Source: Natronomonas salsuginis
Lineage (GTDB): Archaea; Halobacteriota; Halobacteria; Halobacteriales; Haloarculaceae
Direction of reading: 5' to 3'
Length of the DNA: 64,000 nt
Assembly (NCBI RefSeq): GCF_005239135.1
Contig: NZ_QKNX01000001.1
Location: 682,001-746,000 of the forward strand
In this document: piece by piece, positions 7,172-15,920 of the stretch
How positions within the stretch are numbered: position 1 is the first letter of the stretch
Layout: each line of letters opens with the position of its first letter
Notes under the pieces: generated by a model
The model's database searches: none
The model's input: the letters and a program-made list of their open reading frames with translations, nothing else
What the model was told of the DNA's origin: nothing
Position numbers and translations under genes: made by a program

Positions 7172-7972
7172 ATGCTCACGTTCGTCGGCCTCGGACTCTA
7201 CGACGAGCGGTCGATCACGGTCGAGGGCCGCGAGGCCGTCGCCGACGCCGACCGCGTCTTCGCGGAGTTTTACACCAGCAAACTCGTCGGCGCGACCGTC
7301 GAGGATCTCGAATCGTACCACGACACCGCGATCGAAGTACGAGATCGCCCAGGCGTCGAGGAGGATCCCGAGCCGATCCTCGACGCCGCGGCCGACGGCA
7401 ACGCCGTCTTTCTCACGGCCGGGGATACGATGATCTCGACGACCCACGTCGACTTGCGCCTCCGGGCGGCCGAGCGCGGAATCGACACCCGGGTGATCCA
7501 CGGGACGACCGCCGAGGCGGCCGCGGCCTCGCTGACTGGGCTGCAGAACTACCGATTCGGGAAGGCTACGACGCTGCCGTTCGCCTACGCCCACGGCGGC
7601 GACGGCGTTCCCGGGAGCGTCGTCGACACCGTCACTGACAACCGCGATCGCGGCCTCCACACGCTCGTCTACCTCGACATCAAGGTCGGAATCGGCCCGA
7701 AGGGGCGAGATCCCGATCACGAGGAGTACATGACCGCCGACCACGCGGCGGGCCGGCTGGCCGACGAACTCGATGCGCTCGGCGTGGCCGTTGCCCGGGC
7801 GGGGAGTCCGAATCCGGTCGTCGCCGCCGATCAACTCTCCGCGCTCGCGGGTCGGGCGTTCGGCGAGCCGCTGCATCTGCTGATACTCCCCGGCGATCTC
7901 CACGTTATCGAACGGGACGCCCTCGCCGAACTCGCCGGCGCACCCACGTCTGCACTTCCCGACCCCGTCTGA
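7172..7972 (+). CDS. dphB: Diphthine synthase
   Basis: Methylates the modified histidine of elongation factor 2 in diphthamide synthesis, using S-adenosylmethionine. The 266-residue product has the tetrapyrrole-methylase fold with MLTFVGLGLYDERSITVEG at the N-terminus, the AGDTMISTTHVDLRLRA loop and LYDIKVG-like YLDIKVG. The ATG at 7172 is selected because these family residues begin there and because a T-rich element (gggcttttgcc) lies about 27 nt upstream. Any longer in-frame start would add a basic stretch not seen in relatives. It is divergent from Trm5, and both act on translation. Confidence 0.93.
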   Translation: MLTFVGLGLYDERSITVEGREAVADADRVFAEFYTSKLVGATVEDLESYHDTAIEVRDRPGVEEDPEPILDAAADGNAVFLTAGDTMISTTHVDLRLRAAERGIDTRVIHGTTAEAAAASLTGLQNYRFGKATTLPFAYAHGGDGVPGSVVDTVTDNRDRGLHTLVYLDIKVGIGPKGRDPDHEEYMTADHAAGRLADELDALGVAVARAGSPNPVVAADQLSALAGRAFGEPLHLLILPGDLHVIERDALAELAGAPTSALPDPV

Positions 7973-8007
7973 CGCTTTCGGACCGTCGTCTCAGGACTTC
8001 TATCGAC

Positions 8008-9051
8008 TCACCAGTAGATCTCGTCCGCGCGGTGGCTGTCGTCGTACGCCGCGAGTCCCTCGCCCAAGATCCCGGTCAGCCGGAAGTCGTCGTACATCGT
8101 CGTGTGGGTGTAGTCGAGAAACGTCATCGGGAACCGGAGGTCGCCGTCCACTCTGAGCGCGCCCACGAGCCCGGTGAAGGCGTGTTTGTGCCGCCGGTCG
8201 CTCACGTAGCAGGCCGCGACGGGGACCGACTGCTCGATCGGCCGAAGCGCCTGTAACGCCTCGATGGACCGGTACACTAACTCCCAACAGAAGATGCCGG
8301 TTTCGCCGGCATCCAACAGCGCCTCGAACGAAACGTCGTCTTCGAAGTACTTCCGGAGATCGACCGCCCCGAAGATGACGTTGTCCTCGACCGATCCGGC
8401 GAGGTAGCGTGGGACGTCGTAGTCGGTGTGTTTTCGAAAGCCCCTGACGAGTCCCTCGACGAGCGCGTCGATCGCCGCCGGATCCTCGCCGGTAAAACGT
8501 TCGACGACCGCTGGATCGACCGTCCGATCCGCGTACCGCCGCATCGCGGTGACGACCTCGACTCGTGGGTCGCCGTCACCGAAGCGCTCGAAGAACGTCG
8601 CCGGATCGTGGAACTCGAAGGCGTACTCGTCGGCATGAAACGCCGAGAGATCGGCGAAGAGCGACTGAAACCGGCCGTCGAGGCCGAACTCGACATCAAG
8701 GTCGGCGGCCTCGTCCGCCGTCCCCGTTTCGAACGACACCCACTCGTCGCCGACGAAGACGGCGTTGGTGTCCGCTTGAACCCGTGTCCCCTGTATCTCC
8801 TCGTCGTACCGCGGCGTCAGATGCTCCGTTGCGACCGACTCTATATCCTGGTCTTCGAGGTTCGTGCCCATCCCCAACTGGCCGTAGCCGAGGATCGTGT
8901 TGTAGATAGCCCGCACTCCCCCGATCGTGGCGAGCGACGCGCCGCCGCCAAGCAGCATCCGTCGCCGAGTGATTTCGCCGTCGTCGGTTTCATCGGCCTC
9001 GTTCCCGCCGTTGCCGCGACCGTCCGTCCCGTCGGCTCGATCCTCGCTCAC
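8008..9051 (-). CDS. Haloarchaeal conserved protein cotranscribed with archaeosortase A, Tat-type N-terminus
   Basis: Unknown function. The 347-residue protein starts with an acidic, disordered stretch (1-27), then ITRRRMLLGGGASLATIGG, a twin-arginine signal-like segment with a hydrophobic core. The remainder is a soluble, acidic alpha-rich domain with conserved-looking Trp/Tyr/Phe patches and an ending rich in Thr/Tyr (YTHTTMYDDFRLTG). The GTG start overlaps the archaeosortase stop by four bases (GTGA), so the two are translated together. An exported partner or accessory of the sortase is an inference from that coupling. I recognise no catalytic motif. Confidence 0.75.
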   Translation of the reverse strand: MSEDRADGTDGRGNGGNEADETDDGEITRRRMLLGGGASLATIGGVRAIYNTILGYGQLGMGTNLEDQDIESVATEHLTPRYDEEIQGTRVQADTNAVFVGDEWVSFETGTADEAADLDVEFGLDGRFQSLFADLSAFHADEYAFEFHDPATFFERFGDGDPRVEVVTAMRRYADRTVDPAVVERFTGEDPAAIDALVEGLVRGFRKHTDYDVPRYLAGSVEDNVIFGAVDLRKYFEDDVSFEALLDAGETGIFCWELVYRSIEALQALRPIEQSVPVAACYVSDRRHKHAFTGLVGALRVDGDLRFPMTFLDYTHTTMYDDFRLTGILGEGLAAYDDSHRADEIYW

Positions 9052-10001
9052 GACTCTCGTTCACCCCCATCGGGGGCGGTCTCTGGCGATCGGAGCGTCA
9101 CGTTGCGGCCCAACAGCACCGAGAGGAGTTCCTCGCCGACGTCGAGCAGCTCCGGCACCCACCGCGAGACGAGAAAGGCGATCCCGACGAGCGCGAACAC
9201 TGCGAGCCCTTGGGAGATGACCCGATCCGCGACGAAAAACGAGACGCGCGCGGGATCGGAGATGCCGAACAGGAACATCACCGGCCCTTCGAGCCACGAG
9301 CCGGCGAACCACTGGTAGCCGTTCGCGACCGCGATGAAGACGTTTCGGCCGATGTTGAGCACCCAGATAATCGCGATCGAGACGGCGATCCCGATCGCCT
9401 TCTTGCGCCGCGACGCGTCGACGGCCCCGATGAGGCCGCCGAAGATCGCCATCGCTTCGATACCCGTACACGCGAAGACGATCCGCGACGCCTGGCCGGT
9501 CTCGGGGACCCAGAAGGTGTTCATCACTGTCGAACCCGGGGCAGGGTCCTGGATAAATTGAATCCCATCGCCGATCCCGAGCAGATCGATCACGACGGAC
9601 GTCTGGACGGCGACGGTCTCGATCAACATCGTCCGGGCGAACGCGGACGTCTCGAAGGGAAGGTAGATGATCGTCATGAACGCGATCGCCCGAGAGAGGG
9701 TCAAAAGCGAGTCGCGGCCGTTGTAGACGCGCCAGCCGACGTAGAGACACGCCGGGACGGCGATGACGATGAGGACGGTCTGGATCGCGCTTCGATGAAT
9801 GAACGCGAAGTGATGAATCAAGAGGAACCAAAAGATCGCGAACAGCCCCCAGGCGGCGGTCGTCACGCGGAGTGCGAGGTCCCGTCGTCCGCGCCGGTCA
9901 GCGATGACGCCGCCGACGAAGACGGCCATTATGATCCACGCGAGCACGTCGGTGTAGGGCAGCACCGAAAACTCGGTGAGCGACTGCAGCGGGAACGCCA
10001 T
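9048..10001 (-). CDS. artA: Archaeosortase A
   Basis: Membrane cysteine protease/transpeptidase that cuts PGF-CTERM proteins such as the S-layer glycoprotein and links them to a prenyl lipid. The 317-residue protein is mostly membrane helices. It carries the exosortase/archaeosortase catalytic pattern: Cys178 in VFACTGIEAM, Arg219 in LNIGRNVF, and a third Arg in ARVSFFVADR. The spacing of 41 residues between Cys and the first Arg fits the family. The ATG at 10001 lies 27 nt after a gcatatac element, which favours it over the ATG at 10019. A PGF-CTERM-like substrate (BtuF) is encoded in this window. Confidence 0.92.
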   Translation of the reverse strand: MAFPLQSLTEFSVLPYTDVLAWIIMAVFVGGVIADRRGRRDLALRVTTAAWGLFAIFWFLLIHHFAFIHRSAIQTVLIVIAVPACLYVGWRVYNGRDSLLTLSRAIAFMTIIYLPFETSAFARTMLIETVAVQTSVVIDLLGIGDGIQFIQDPAPGSTVMNTFWVPETGQASRIVFACTGIEAMAIFGGLIGAVDASRRKKAIGIAVSIAIIWVLNIGRNVFIAVANGYQWFAGSWLEGPVMFLFGISDPARVSFFVADRVISQGLAVFALVGIAFLVSRWVPELLDVGEELLSVLLGRNVTLRSPETAPDGGERES

Positions 10002-10092
10002 TACCGAAAAGATGCGCAACGATCCGTATATGCTTTATTGTCGGTGGCGGTGTGTCCGCACGATCGCCCGGTCCGGATCGGACGATTGACGC

Positions 10093-11208
10093 CTACTTCG
10101 TGGCGACGATTCGCAACACGTCCTCGTCTCGCAGTTCGTGGCCGCGCCCGACCTGCTGTTCGTCGTGCTTCGCGGAGGGTCCGCTGACGCGGGCGAATCG
10201 GAACCGGTCGTCGAAGCTGCCGCCGAGTTTCCGCAGCGCGTCGTCGACAGTGTTCTCGGTTTCGGTCAGGATGAGGGGTTCGTCGTAGTCGACGCCGCGG
10301 CCCGGTTTGTCCATGTAGATCCGGATCAGTCCGAGTCTGTTCCAGATCGTCTGCTTGAGTGAATCGAGGCCCCGCCCGTCCTCGGCGCTGATGAAGACGG
10401 CCTTTTCGGGGTCGATGTCGTGAGCGCGGAGGTTCTCTTTGACGGTGTCGACGTAGCTCGGATCGATGAGATCGACCTTGTTGACCGCGACAGCGGAGGG
10501 GAGGTACTCGCGGTTGTCCTGAAGCGAATCGACGAGCTGGTCGATCGTGAGGTCGTCGCGGATCGTCACGTCGGCGTTGATGTAATCGTACTGTCTGAGC
10601 ACCGCCATGATCGTCTCGTCGTCGAGCGTCACCCGGTCGGAGGTGGTGAGATTGATCCCGCCCTTGTGGGTCTTTCTGACCGTAACTTGAACCGGTTCGG
10701 TGTCGAGTCTGACCTTGTTGTTGTACAGCTCCGTGCGGAGCCGCTCGTACTGGTCGATCTCGAACGCCGAGAGGACGAAGAGCACGAGGTCAGCGGTTCG
10801 AACGACGGAGAGAACGGCCTGGCCGCCGCCGCGGTTGTCTGCCGCCCCCTCGATGAGCCCCGGCACGTCGAGCAGTTGGATGTTCGCCCCACGGTAGTCG
10901 AGCATCCCGGGATTGACGTCGAGCGTGGTGAACTCGTAGGAGCCGGTTTCGCTCTCGGCGTTCGTGAGGGCGTTGAGGAGCGTCGACTTTCCGACGGACG
11001 GAAAGCCGACGAGCGCGACCGTCGCGTCGCCGTGTTTCTCGACCGCGTACCCGCCGCCGCCGCTCCCGGAGGACTGTTGACGTTCGAGTGTCTCCTTTTT
11101 TTCCGAGAGCTTGGCCTTCAGCCGACCGACGTGCTGTTCGGTCGATTTGTTGTACGGGGTGTTGGCGATCTCCTCTTCGATCGCCTCGATCTCCTCTTTG
11201 AGCCCCAT
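10093..11208 (-). CDS. drg: Drg-family GTPase with TGS domain
   Basis: OBG/DRG translation-associated GTPase found in archaea and eukaryotes and thought to act on stalled or elongating ribosomes. The 371-residue protein has an N-terminal helical segment, then G1 GFPSVGKST, G3 DVPGLIEGA and G4 NKVD, followed by SAEDGRG, and finishes with a TGS domain (IRIYMDKPGRGVDYDEPL to VLRIVATK). A CCTTTTTCGG element about 27 nt before the ATG fits a leaderless mRNA. It is divergent from ribosomal protein L11. Confidence 0.94.
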   Translation of the reverse strand: MGLKEEIEAIEEEIANTPYNKSTEQHVGRLKAKLSEKKETLERQQSSGSGGGGYAVEKHGDATVALVGFPSVGKSTLLNALTNAESETGSYEFTTLDVNPGMLDYRGANIQLLDVPGLIEGAADNRGGGQAVLSVVRTADLVLFVLSAFEIDQYERLRTELYNNKVRLDTEPVQVTVRKTHKGGINLTTSDRVTLDDETIMAVLRQYDYINADVTIRDDLTIDQLVDSLQDNREYLPSAVAVNKVDLIDPSYVDTVKENLRAHDIDPEKAVFISAEDGRGLDSLKQTIWNRLGLIRIYMDKPGRGVDYDEPLILTETENTVDDALRKLGGSFDDRFRFARVSGPSAKHDEQQVGRGHELRDEDVLRIVATK

Positions 11209-11325
11209 TAGGTGTGACGTGTCGCCGATACCGAAAAAGGCGTTCGATTGTGCGTCGCGGGGGAGTGGCTACCACGCCGAGGCGAATCGGTAACGCTTAA
11301 ACTCGCCGCGACACTCGGTCGGTGT

Positions 11326-11817
11326 ATGGCTGGAACTATCGAAGTGCTCGTCCCCGGCGGGCAGGCCAACCCTGGGCCGCCGCTCGGCCCCGAGCTTGGT
11401 CCGACACCGGTTGACGTGCAGGCGGTCGTCAACGAGATCAACGAACAGACTGCGGCGTTCGACGGCACCGAGGTCCCCGTGACCGTCACGTACGATGACG
11501 ACGGCTCCTTCGAGATCGAGGTCGGCGTCCCGCCGACGGCCGCGCTCATCAAGGACGAAGTCGGCTTCGAGACCGGCTCCGGCGTACCGAACGAGGACTT
11601 CGTCGCCGACATCACGGCCGAACAACTGAAGAAGGTCGCAGAGCAGAAGCTCCCCGACCTACTGGCGTACGACGCGCGGAACGCGGCGAAGGAAGTCGCT
11701 GGTACCTGTGCCTCTCTCGGCGTCACGGTCGAGGGCGAGGATGCCCGAACGTTCAACGAGCGGCTCGAGCGCGGCGACTTCGACGATACGTTTGACGGAG
11801 CGAAGGCGGCAGCCTGA
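11326..11817 (+). CDS. rpl11: 50S ribosomal protein L11
   Basis: Binds the GTPase-associated centre of 23S rRNA with the L10/L12 stalk. The 163-residue product begins MAGTIEVLVPGGQANPGPPLGPELGPTPVDV, the invariant L11 N-terminus, and ends with the archaeal extension DDTFDGAKAAA. The ATG at 11326 follows a cttaaac TATA-like element by about 27 nt. L1, L10 and L12 are not next to it, which is known for haloarchaea, where L11 is transcribed alone. A T-tract hairpin and a related repeat follow the stop. Confidence 0.97.
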   Translation: MAGTIEVLVPGGQANPGPPLGPELGPTPVDVQAVVNEINEQTAAFDGTEVPVTVTYDDDGSFEIEVGVPPTAALIKDEVGFETGSGVPNEDFVADITAEQLKKVAEQKLPDLLAYDARNAAKEVAGTCASLGVTVEGEDARTFNERLERGDFDDTFDGAKAAA

Positions 11818-11822
11818 GCGAG

Positions 11823-11936
11823 TCAAACGGCTTAAAACACGAGCGAAGCGAGTGTTTTTGTGACTTCGCTGAGGCAGAGCCTGAAGCGTAGCCGAGACAA
11901 ACGGCGTAAAAAGCGAACGGAACGGGCGTTTTTGTG
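11823..11936 (+). repeat. Tandem terminator-like repeats downstream of L11
   Basis: Two 40-nt units, 11823-11862 and 11897-11936, are identical at 31 of 40 positions by my alignment. Both run caaacggc-taaaa, then a short GC hairpin, then gtttttgtg. The first forms AAAACAC/GTGTTTT arms followed by a T run, as expected for an archaeal intrinsic terminator of the highly expressed L11 gene. The second could be a duplicated backup or the promoter-proximal side of ribH. Confidence 0.5.
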
Positions 11937-12022
11937 GCCCCTCCCCCGGATCACGTCGAACAGGTGGTCTCGGCGGGGCGCGTTTCGGCACTTCTTTTAC
12001 GTGGCAAAACCGACCGTCCGGT

Positions 12023-12439
12023 ATGGTAGCGCTCGGACTGGTCGTTGCGCAGTTCAACAAAGAACGGCCGGTGACCCGCGAAATGGCGTCTCGCGCCCGC
12101 GACGCGGCGGCCGAGGCCGATGCGAAGATCGTCGAGACGATCGAGGTCCCCGGCTCCTACGACACGCCGCTGGCGGCGGATCGGCTCGCGCGTCGTGACG
12201 ATATCGACGCCGTCGCAGTTCTCGGCGCGATAATCACGGGTGACACCGACCACGATCAGGTGATCGCCGACGCGGCCGCCGCCGGACTCACGGACGTGTC
12301 GCTGAACCGCGATACGCCCGTCACGCTCGGGATCATCGGCCCCGGCATGAGTCAGGCCGAGGCCGAAGAGCGGGTCGACCACGGCGCGAGCGCCGTCCGA
12401 AGCGCTATTTCACTTGCGGAGGAACTCGATACACAATGA
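12023..12439 (+). CDS. ribH: 6,7-dimethyl-8-ribityllumazine synthase
   Basis: Penultimate step of riboflavin synthesis: condenses the ribitylaminouracil with dihydroxybutanone phosphate. The 138-residue protein carries the substrate pocket residues of the family, including VAQFNKE at the start, VPGSYDTPLAA, GAIITGDTDHDQVIAD with the usual catalytic His region, and PVTLGIIGPG. Length is normal for the short archaeal form. TATA-like cttcttttacg lies about 27 nt before the ATG. The stop overlaps the start of the aminotransferase gene (ATGA). Confidence 0.93.
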   Translation: MVALGLVVAQFNKERPVTREMASRARDAAAEADAKIVETIEVPGSYDTPLAADRLARRDDIDAVAVLGAIITGDTDHDQVIADAAAAGLTDVSLNRDTPVTLGIIGPGMSQAEAEERVDHGASAVRSAISLAEELDTQ

Positions 12440-13584
12440 CAATGGAATTCACGGAGCGCGTCGGCCGGGTCGAACCCAGCGCGACGCTCGCGATCAGCAA
12501 CCTCGCATCGGAACTGGAAGCCGACGGCGTCGACGTCGTCGATCTCTCGGTCGGCGAACCGGACTTCCCGACCCCCGAAAACGTCGTCGAAGCCGCCAAA
12601 GACGCCCTCGACGCGGGTCACACCGGCTACACGCCGTCGAACGGCATCCCCGAACTGAAAGAAGCGATCGTCGAGAAACTCGACGCCGACGGGCTCGACT
12701 ACGGCACCGACGAACTCATCGTCACGCCCGGCGCAAAGCAGGCGCTCTACGAGACGTTCCAGACGCTCATCGACGACGGCGACGAGGTCGTCTTGCTCGA
12801 TCCCGCGTGGGTCAGCTACGAGGCGATGGCCAAACTCGCCGGCGGCAGCCTCTCCCGTGTCGACCTCTCGGAAACCGACTTCCAACTCGAACCCGCACTC
12901 GACGAGCTTGCGGAGACCGTCTCGGATGACACCGAACTGCTCGTGATCAATTCGCCGTCGAACCCGTCGGGGGCCGTCTTCACCGACGCGGCGCTCGAGG
13001 GCGTACGAGACCTCGCCGTCGACCACGATATCACGGTCATCTCCGACGAAATATACGACGCGATCACGTACGACACGGCGCAGACCTCGCTCGGCTCCCT
13101 CGACGGGATGGGCGATCGCACGGTCACGATCAACGGGTTCTCGAAGGCGTACTCGATGACCGGCTGGCGGCTCGGCTATCTCGCCGCGCCGAAACCGCTG
13201 ATCGAGCAGGCCGGCAAGCTCCACTCGCATTCGGTCTCTTGTGCGGTCAATTTTGTTCAACACGCCGGTATCGAGGCGCTGCGAAACACCGAGGAGACGG
13301 TCGCGGAGATGCGCGATGCGTTCAACGGCCGTCGCGACATGCTCGTCGATCTGTTCGCCGAACACGGAATAGACGTTCCCGTTCCGGACGGCGCGTTCTA
13401 CATGATGCTCCCCGTCGGCGACGACGATCAGGCGTGGTGTGAGGGCGCGATCGAGGAGGCGCACGTCGCGACGGTCCCCGGCAGCGCGTTCGGGACGCCG
13501 GGCTACGCGCGACTCTCCTACGCCGCCAGCGAGGAACGGCTTCGCGAGGGCGTCGAGCGACTCGCCGACGCCGGATACCTGTAA
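12436..13584 (+). CDS. Class I/II pyridoxal-phosphate aminotransferase (aspartate aminotransferase-like)
   Basis: Transfers amino groups between an amino acid and a 2-oxoacid, with pyridoxal phosphate. The 382-residue sequence has the subgroup I-gamma features DLSVGEPDFPTPENV, GYTPSNGIPELKEAI, the NSPSNPSG substrate loop, SDEIYDAITYD and the Schiff-base lysine in INGFSKAYSMTGWRLGY. The ATGA overlap with ribH shows an operon. The exact substrate (aspartate, aromatic or other) cannot be told from sequence. Confidence 0.92.
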   Translation: MTMEFTERVGRVEPSATLAISNLASELEADGVDVVDLSVGEPDFPTPENVVEAAKDALDAGHTGYTPSNGIPELKEAIVEKLDADGLDYGTDELIVTPGAKQALYETFQTLIDDGDEVVLLDPAWVSYEAMAKLAGGSLSRVDLSETDFQLEPALDELAETVSDDTELLVINSPSNPSGAVFTDAALEGVRDLAVDHDITVISDEIYDAITYDTAQTSLGSLDGMGDRTVTINGFSKAYSMTGWRLGYLAAPKPLIEQAGKLHSHSVSCAVNFVQHAGIEALRNTEETVAEMRDAFNGRRDMLVDLFAEHGIDVPVPDGAFYMMLPVGDDDQAWCEGAIEEAHVATVPGSAFGTPGYARLSYAASEERLREGVERLADAGYL

Positions 13585-13795
13585 AGAACGATCCGCAGCG
13601 CCGCCGATCGACCGGCCGGTCCGACGCCGAATGGCCACTCGATCGATGCCGCGGGTGGTGCATCCCCGGCCCTCACTGGACCGTCGGCGGAAGTCTTCGC
13701 CGCGTCAGGCGGATCGATGACGATGCGTCCCGACGGGCGTCAGGCTCACGCCCTCCCACGTATCGATGCGTCTCGGACGTGTATCAACCGTCGCT

Positions 13796-15379
13796 CTAGT
13801 CTTCTAGATTATCGAAGTACGCCTCGACGAGCGCCCGCTGTGCGTTCCGGATGTGGTAGTGAAACGTGGGCGAACTGATGCCCATCGAACTGGCGATCTC
13901 CTCAGCGGTCGCATCGCGCGGCCACGAGAAATATCCGCGAAGATGCGCGTGCCGGAGTGCGGTTCGTTGCCGCTCGGTGAGCCGATCCGAGACAGTCTTC
14001 CAGAACTCTCCAGCCGTGCGCACGGGCCGATCGAGGTCGTGTTTCGAAACGAGGGTCGCATCGTAGCGGGACTGCGCCATCTCGACGAACGTTCGAGTGT
14101 CCGCGTCGCCGGGAGATTCGACGACGAACGTCGCCACACCGTCCTGTGCGGTGATGGAAGCCAGCACCGCGCCGGCATCGAAGAACTGCTCGATGAGCGG
14201 GTTCGTCAGAACGAACTCGTAGATCCCTTCCTCGCCGTCCCCCGAGACGTGGGAGATCTCCTCGACATCCGGCCGGCTTCTGGCGATTTCGAGGACTCTG
14301 TCAGGTTCCAGTCCACGTACGGTAATCAGATGTCGATACGTGCCGACGCCCGTCGACTGCGACCACTCGTACGTACACTCGCCCGTCGCCTCCAACGACA
14401 GTTCCCCGAGAAGCGTCTCCAGCTTTTCGGTCCGAAGCGTCAGCTCCGTCGCCGTCTCGGCGAGCACCACCCGTTGTGTCCGAATGACGTGAATGCCGAA
14501 GCCGATGATCTCTCCGAGCCGTTCGAACGCGGCCCGTTCGCGCTCGTTGAACGCACGCGACCGGGTCGAGTAGACAACGAGCACGCCGAGGGGCGTCTCA
14601 TTGTACCTGACCGGAACGCAGATCGCCGACCTGATCTCGAAGTCGTCCGTGATATCCTTTATTTCCTCCGGCAGCTCACTATCCGGGATCTCCCGCACGG
14701 TCTGGGTCATCCCCGTCCGGAGTGCCCTCTGTGCTGGACGTTCCCAGTCGAGTTCGTTGATCGATTCCACTCGGGAGAGAAAATCGTCCGACGGACCCAC
14801 GCCCGTGGTGGGTTCGATCTCCGAATTGGGTTCGTTTCGACCGATCCAAACGGACTGGTATAGATCCGACGAGACGAGGCCCTCACAGACGGCCGCCTCG
14901 AGTTCGTCACGGTCCGCAGCCTCGATCACCGCGTGTATTACCTCGTACACGGTTTCGCTGATCCGGTTCAGCGTCTCGAGTTCGTCCCTTTGTCGACGTA
15001 TCTCGATTTCGCGCTTGTCTCGGCCGGTGAGTTCACGACCGATGCAGATGATTCCCGAGCCGCGAGCGGTCTCGATGGGTCGTCCGCTGAACTCGTACGG
15101 TCGTCGGTCGCCGTCCTTCGTGAGAACGTCGATCGCGACCGTTCGACCCGGCGATTCCTCGTCGATCCGGTCGATGGCGGTGCGGACGACCGTTTCGTCA
15201 TCCGGTGTGACGAGATCGAAGACGTCGCCGTCGGCTAGCGTGTCCGCCTCGTAGCCAGTCACCGTCTCAAAACGGCCGTTCCACCACAGCAACCGTCCGC
15301 TACGATCGACGATACACGCCAGATCAGGCGTGGCTTGGAGCGCTTCGATCCCCGACATCCCCAGCTTCCCCTTTGACAT
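13796..15379 (-). CDS. PAS/GAF sensor regulator with HTH-10 domain (bacterio-opsin activator-like)
   Basis: Single-protein sensory transcription factor of the haloarchaeal Bat class. The 527 residues show a PAS domain (about 5-125, LLWWNGRFETVTGY), a linker coiled coil, a GAF domain (about 155-300, with RSAICVPVRYNETPLGVLVVYS), a bacterioopsin-activator GAF-associated region, and a C-terminal HTH-10 (LTERQRTALRHAHLRGYF ... IASSMGISSPTFHYHIRNAQ). No kinase or receiver domain is present. It stands alone, with a 211-bp gap downstream in which I see nothing. Its ligand and targets are unknown. The start could also be the ATG at 15358. Confidence 0.88.
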   Translation of the reverse strand: MSKGKLGMSGIEALQATPDLACIVDRSGRLLWWNGRFETVTGYEADTLADGDVFDLVTPDDETVVRTAIDRIDEESPGRTVAIDVLTKDGDRRPYEFSGRPIETARGSGIICIGRELTGRDKREIEIRRQRDELETLNRISETVYEVIHAVIEAADRDELEAAVCEGLVSSDLYQSVWIGRNEPNSEIEPTTGVGPSDDFLSRVESINELDWERPAQRALRTGMTQTVREIPDSELPEEIKDITDDFEIRSAICVPVRYNETPLGVLVVYSTRSRAFNERERAAFERLGEIIGFGIHVIRTQRVVLAETATELTLRTEKLETLLGELSLEATGECTYEWSQSTGVGTYRHLITVRGLEPDRVLEIARSRPDVEEISHVSGDGEEGIYEFVLTNPLIEQFFDAGAVLASITAQDGVATFVVESPGDADTRTFVEMAQSRYDATLVSKHDLDRPVRTAGEFWKTVSDRLTERQRTALRHAHLRGYFSWPRDATAEEIASSMGISSPTFHYHIRNAQRALVEAYFDNLED

Positions 15380-15461
15380 AGATACCTCACTTCCGGCTAT
15401 TTACTACTGTGCTAGCGGAGAACAAAAAACACCTTGTTGAGTCTCTCGACGGGTTTAACAA

Positions 15462-15866
15462 CTACTCCTCGAGGGCGTCGGCGATCCGCTGGATCTCTCG
15501 CCGGATGTCGTGGAGCTCGTCTCGAACTTTCCGGACCTCCCGAACGACCTCCTCGTTGCCGCCTTCCTCTTCGGCTGCGCCGGGACGACCGCCGGGGGCA
15601 CCTGGGCCGCCACCCATGCCGCCGGGGCCGCCACCACCCATCATACCGCCCATCATCTGTGCGAAGGGGCTTCCGCCCATGCCGCCGCCCATGCCGCCGG
15701 GGCCGCCACCGCCCATCATTTCCTGCATCTTCTCCTCACGGCTCAGCTCCTCGCCGTCCTCGCCTTCGCCCTCCTCGGCTCGCTGTTGTCGGATCTCCTC
15801 GACGCGCTCGCGGAACGATTTCTCCTCGCCTTCGCTGTCGGTCTCTGATTTTTCCTCGTCCGTCAT
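15462..15866 (-). CDS. Gly/Met-rich acidic protein with C-terminal coiled coil
   Basis: Unknown function. The 134 residues fall in three parts: a very acidic N-terminal helix (1-48), a low-complexity block of repeated GGMGG, QMMGG and GGGGPGG units (about 50-95), and a C-terminal amphipathic helix (VVREVRKVRDELHDIRREI) likely to oligomerise. The GGM block resembles the flexible tails of group I and II chaperonins and some Hsp70s. A TATA-like ctttttta element about 27 nt upstream supports the start. A chaperone-associated or metal-binding role is a guess. Confidence 0.72.
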   Translation of the reverse strand: MTDEEKSETDSEGEEKSFRERVEEIRQQRAEEGEGEDGEELSREEKMQEMMGGGGPGGMGGGMGGSPFAQMMGGMMGGGGPGGMGGGPGAPGGRPGAAEEEGGNEEVVREVRKVRDELHDIRREIQRIADALEE

Positions 15867-15920
15867 AGCCCTCCCTTTCGGCTCACGATAAAAAAGTCCA
15901 CAGGTTATGGAACCGGCAGG

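Noticed and set aside
13585-13795. Small gene between the aminotransferase and the HTH-10 regulator
   Set aside because: All frames are short and unbiased. No promoter element or hairpin convincing enough to report.
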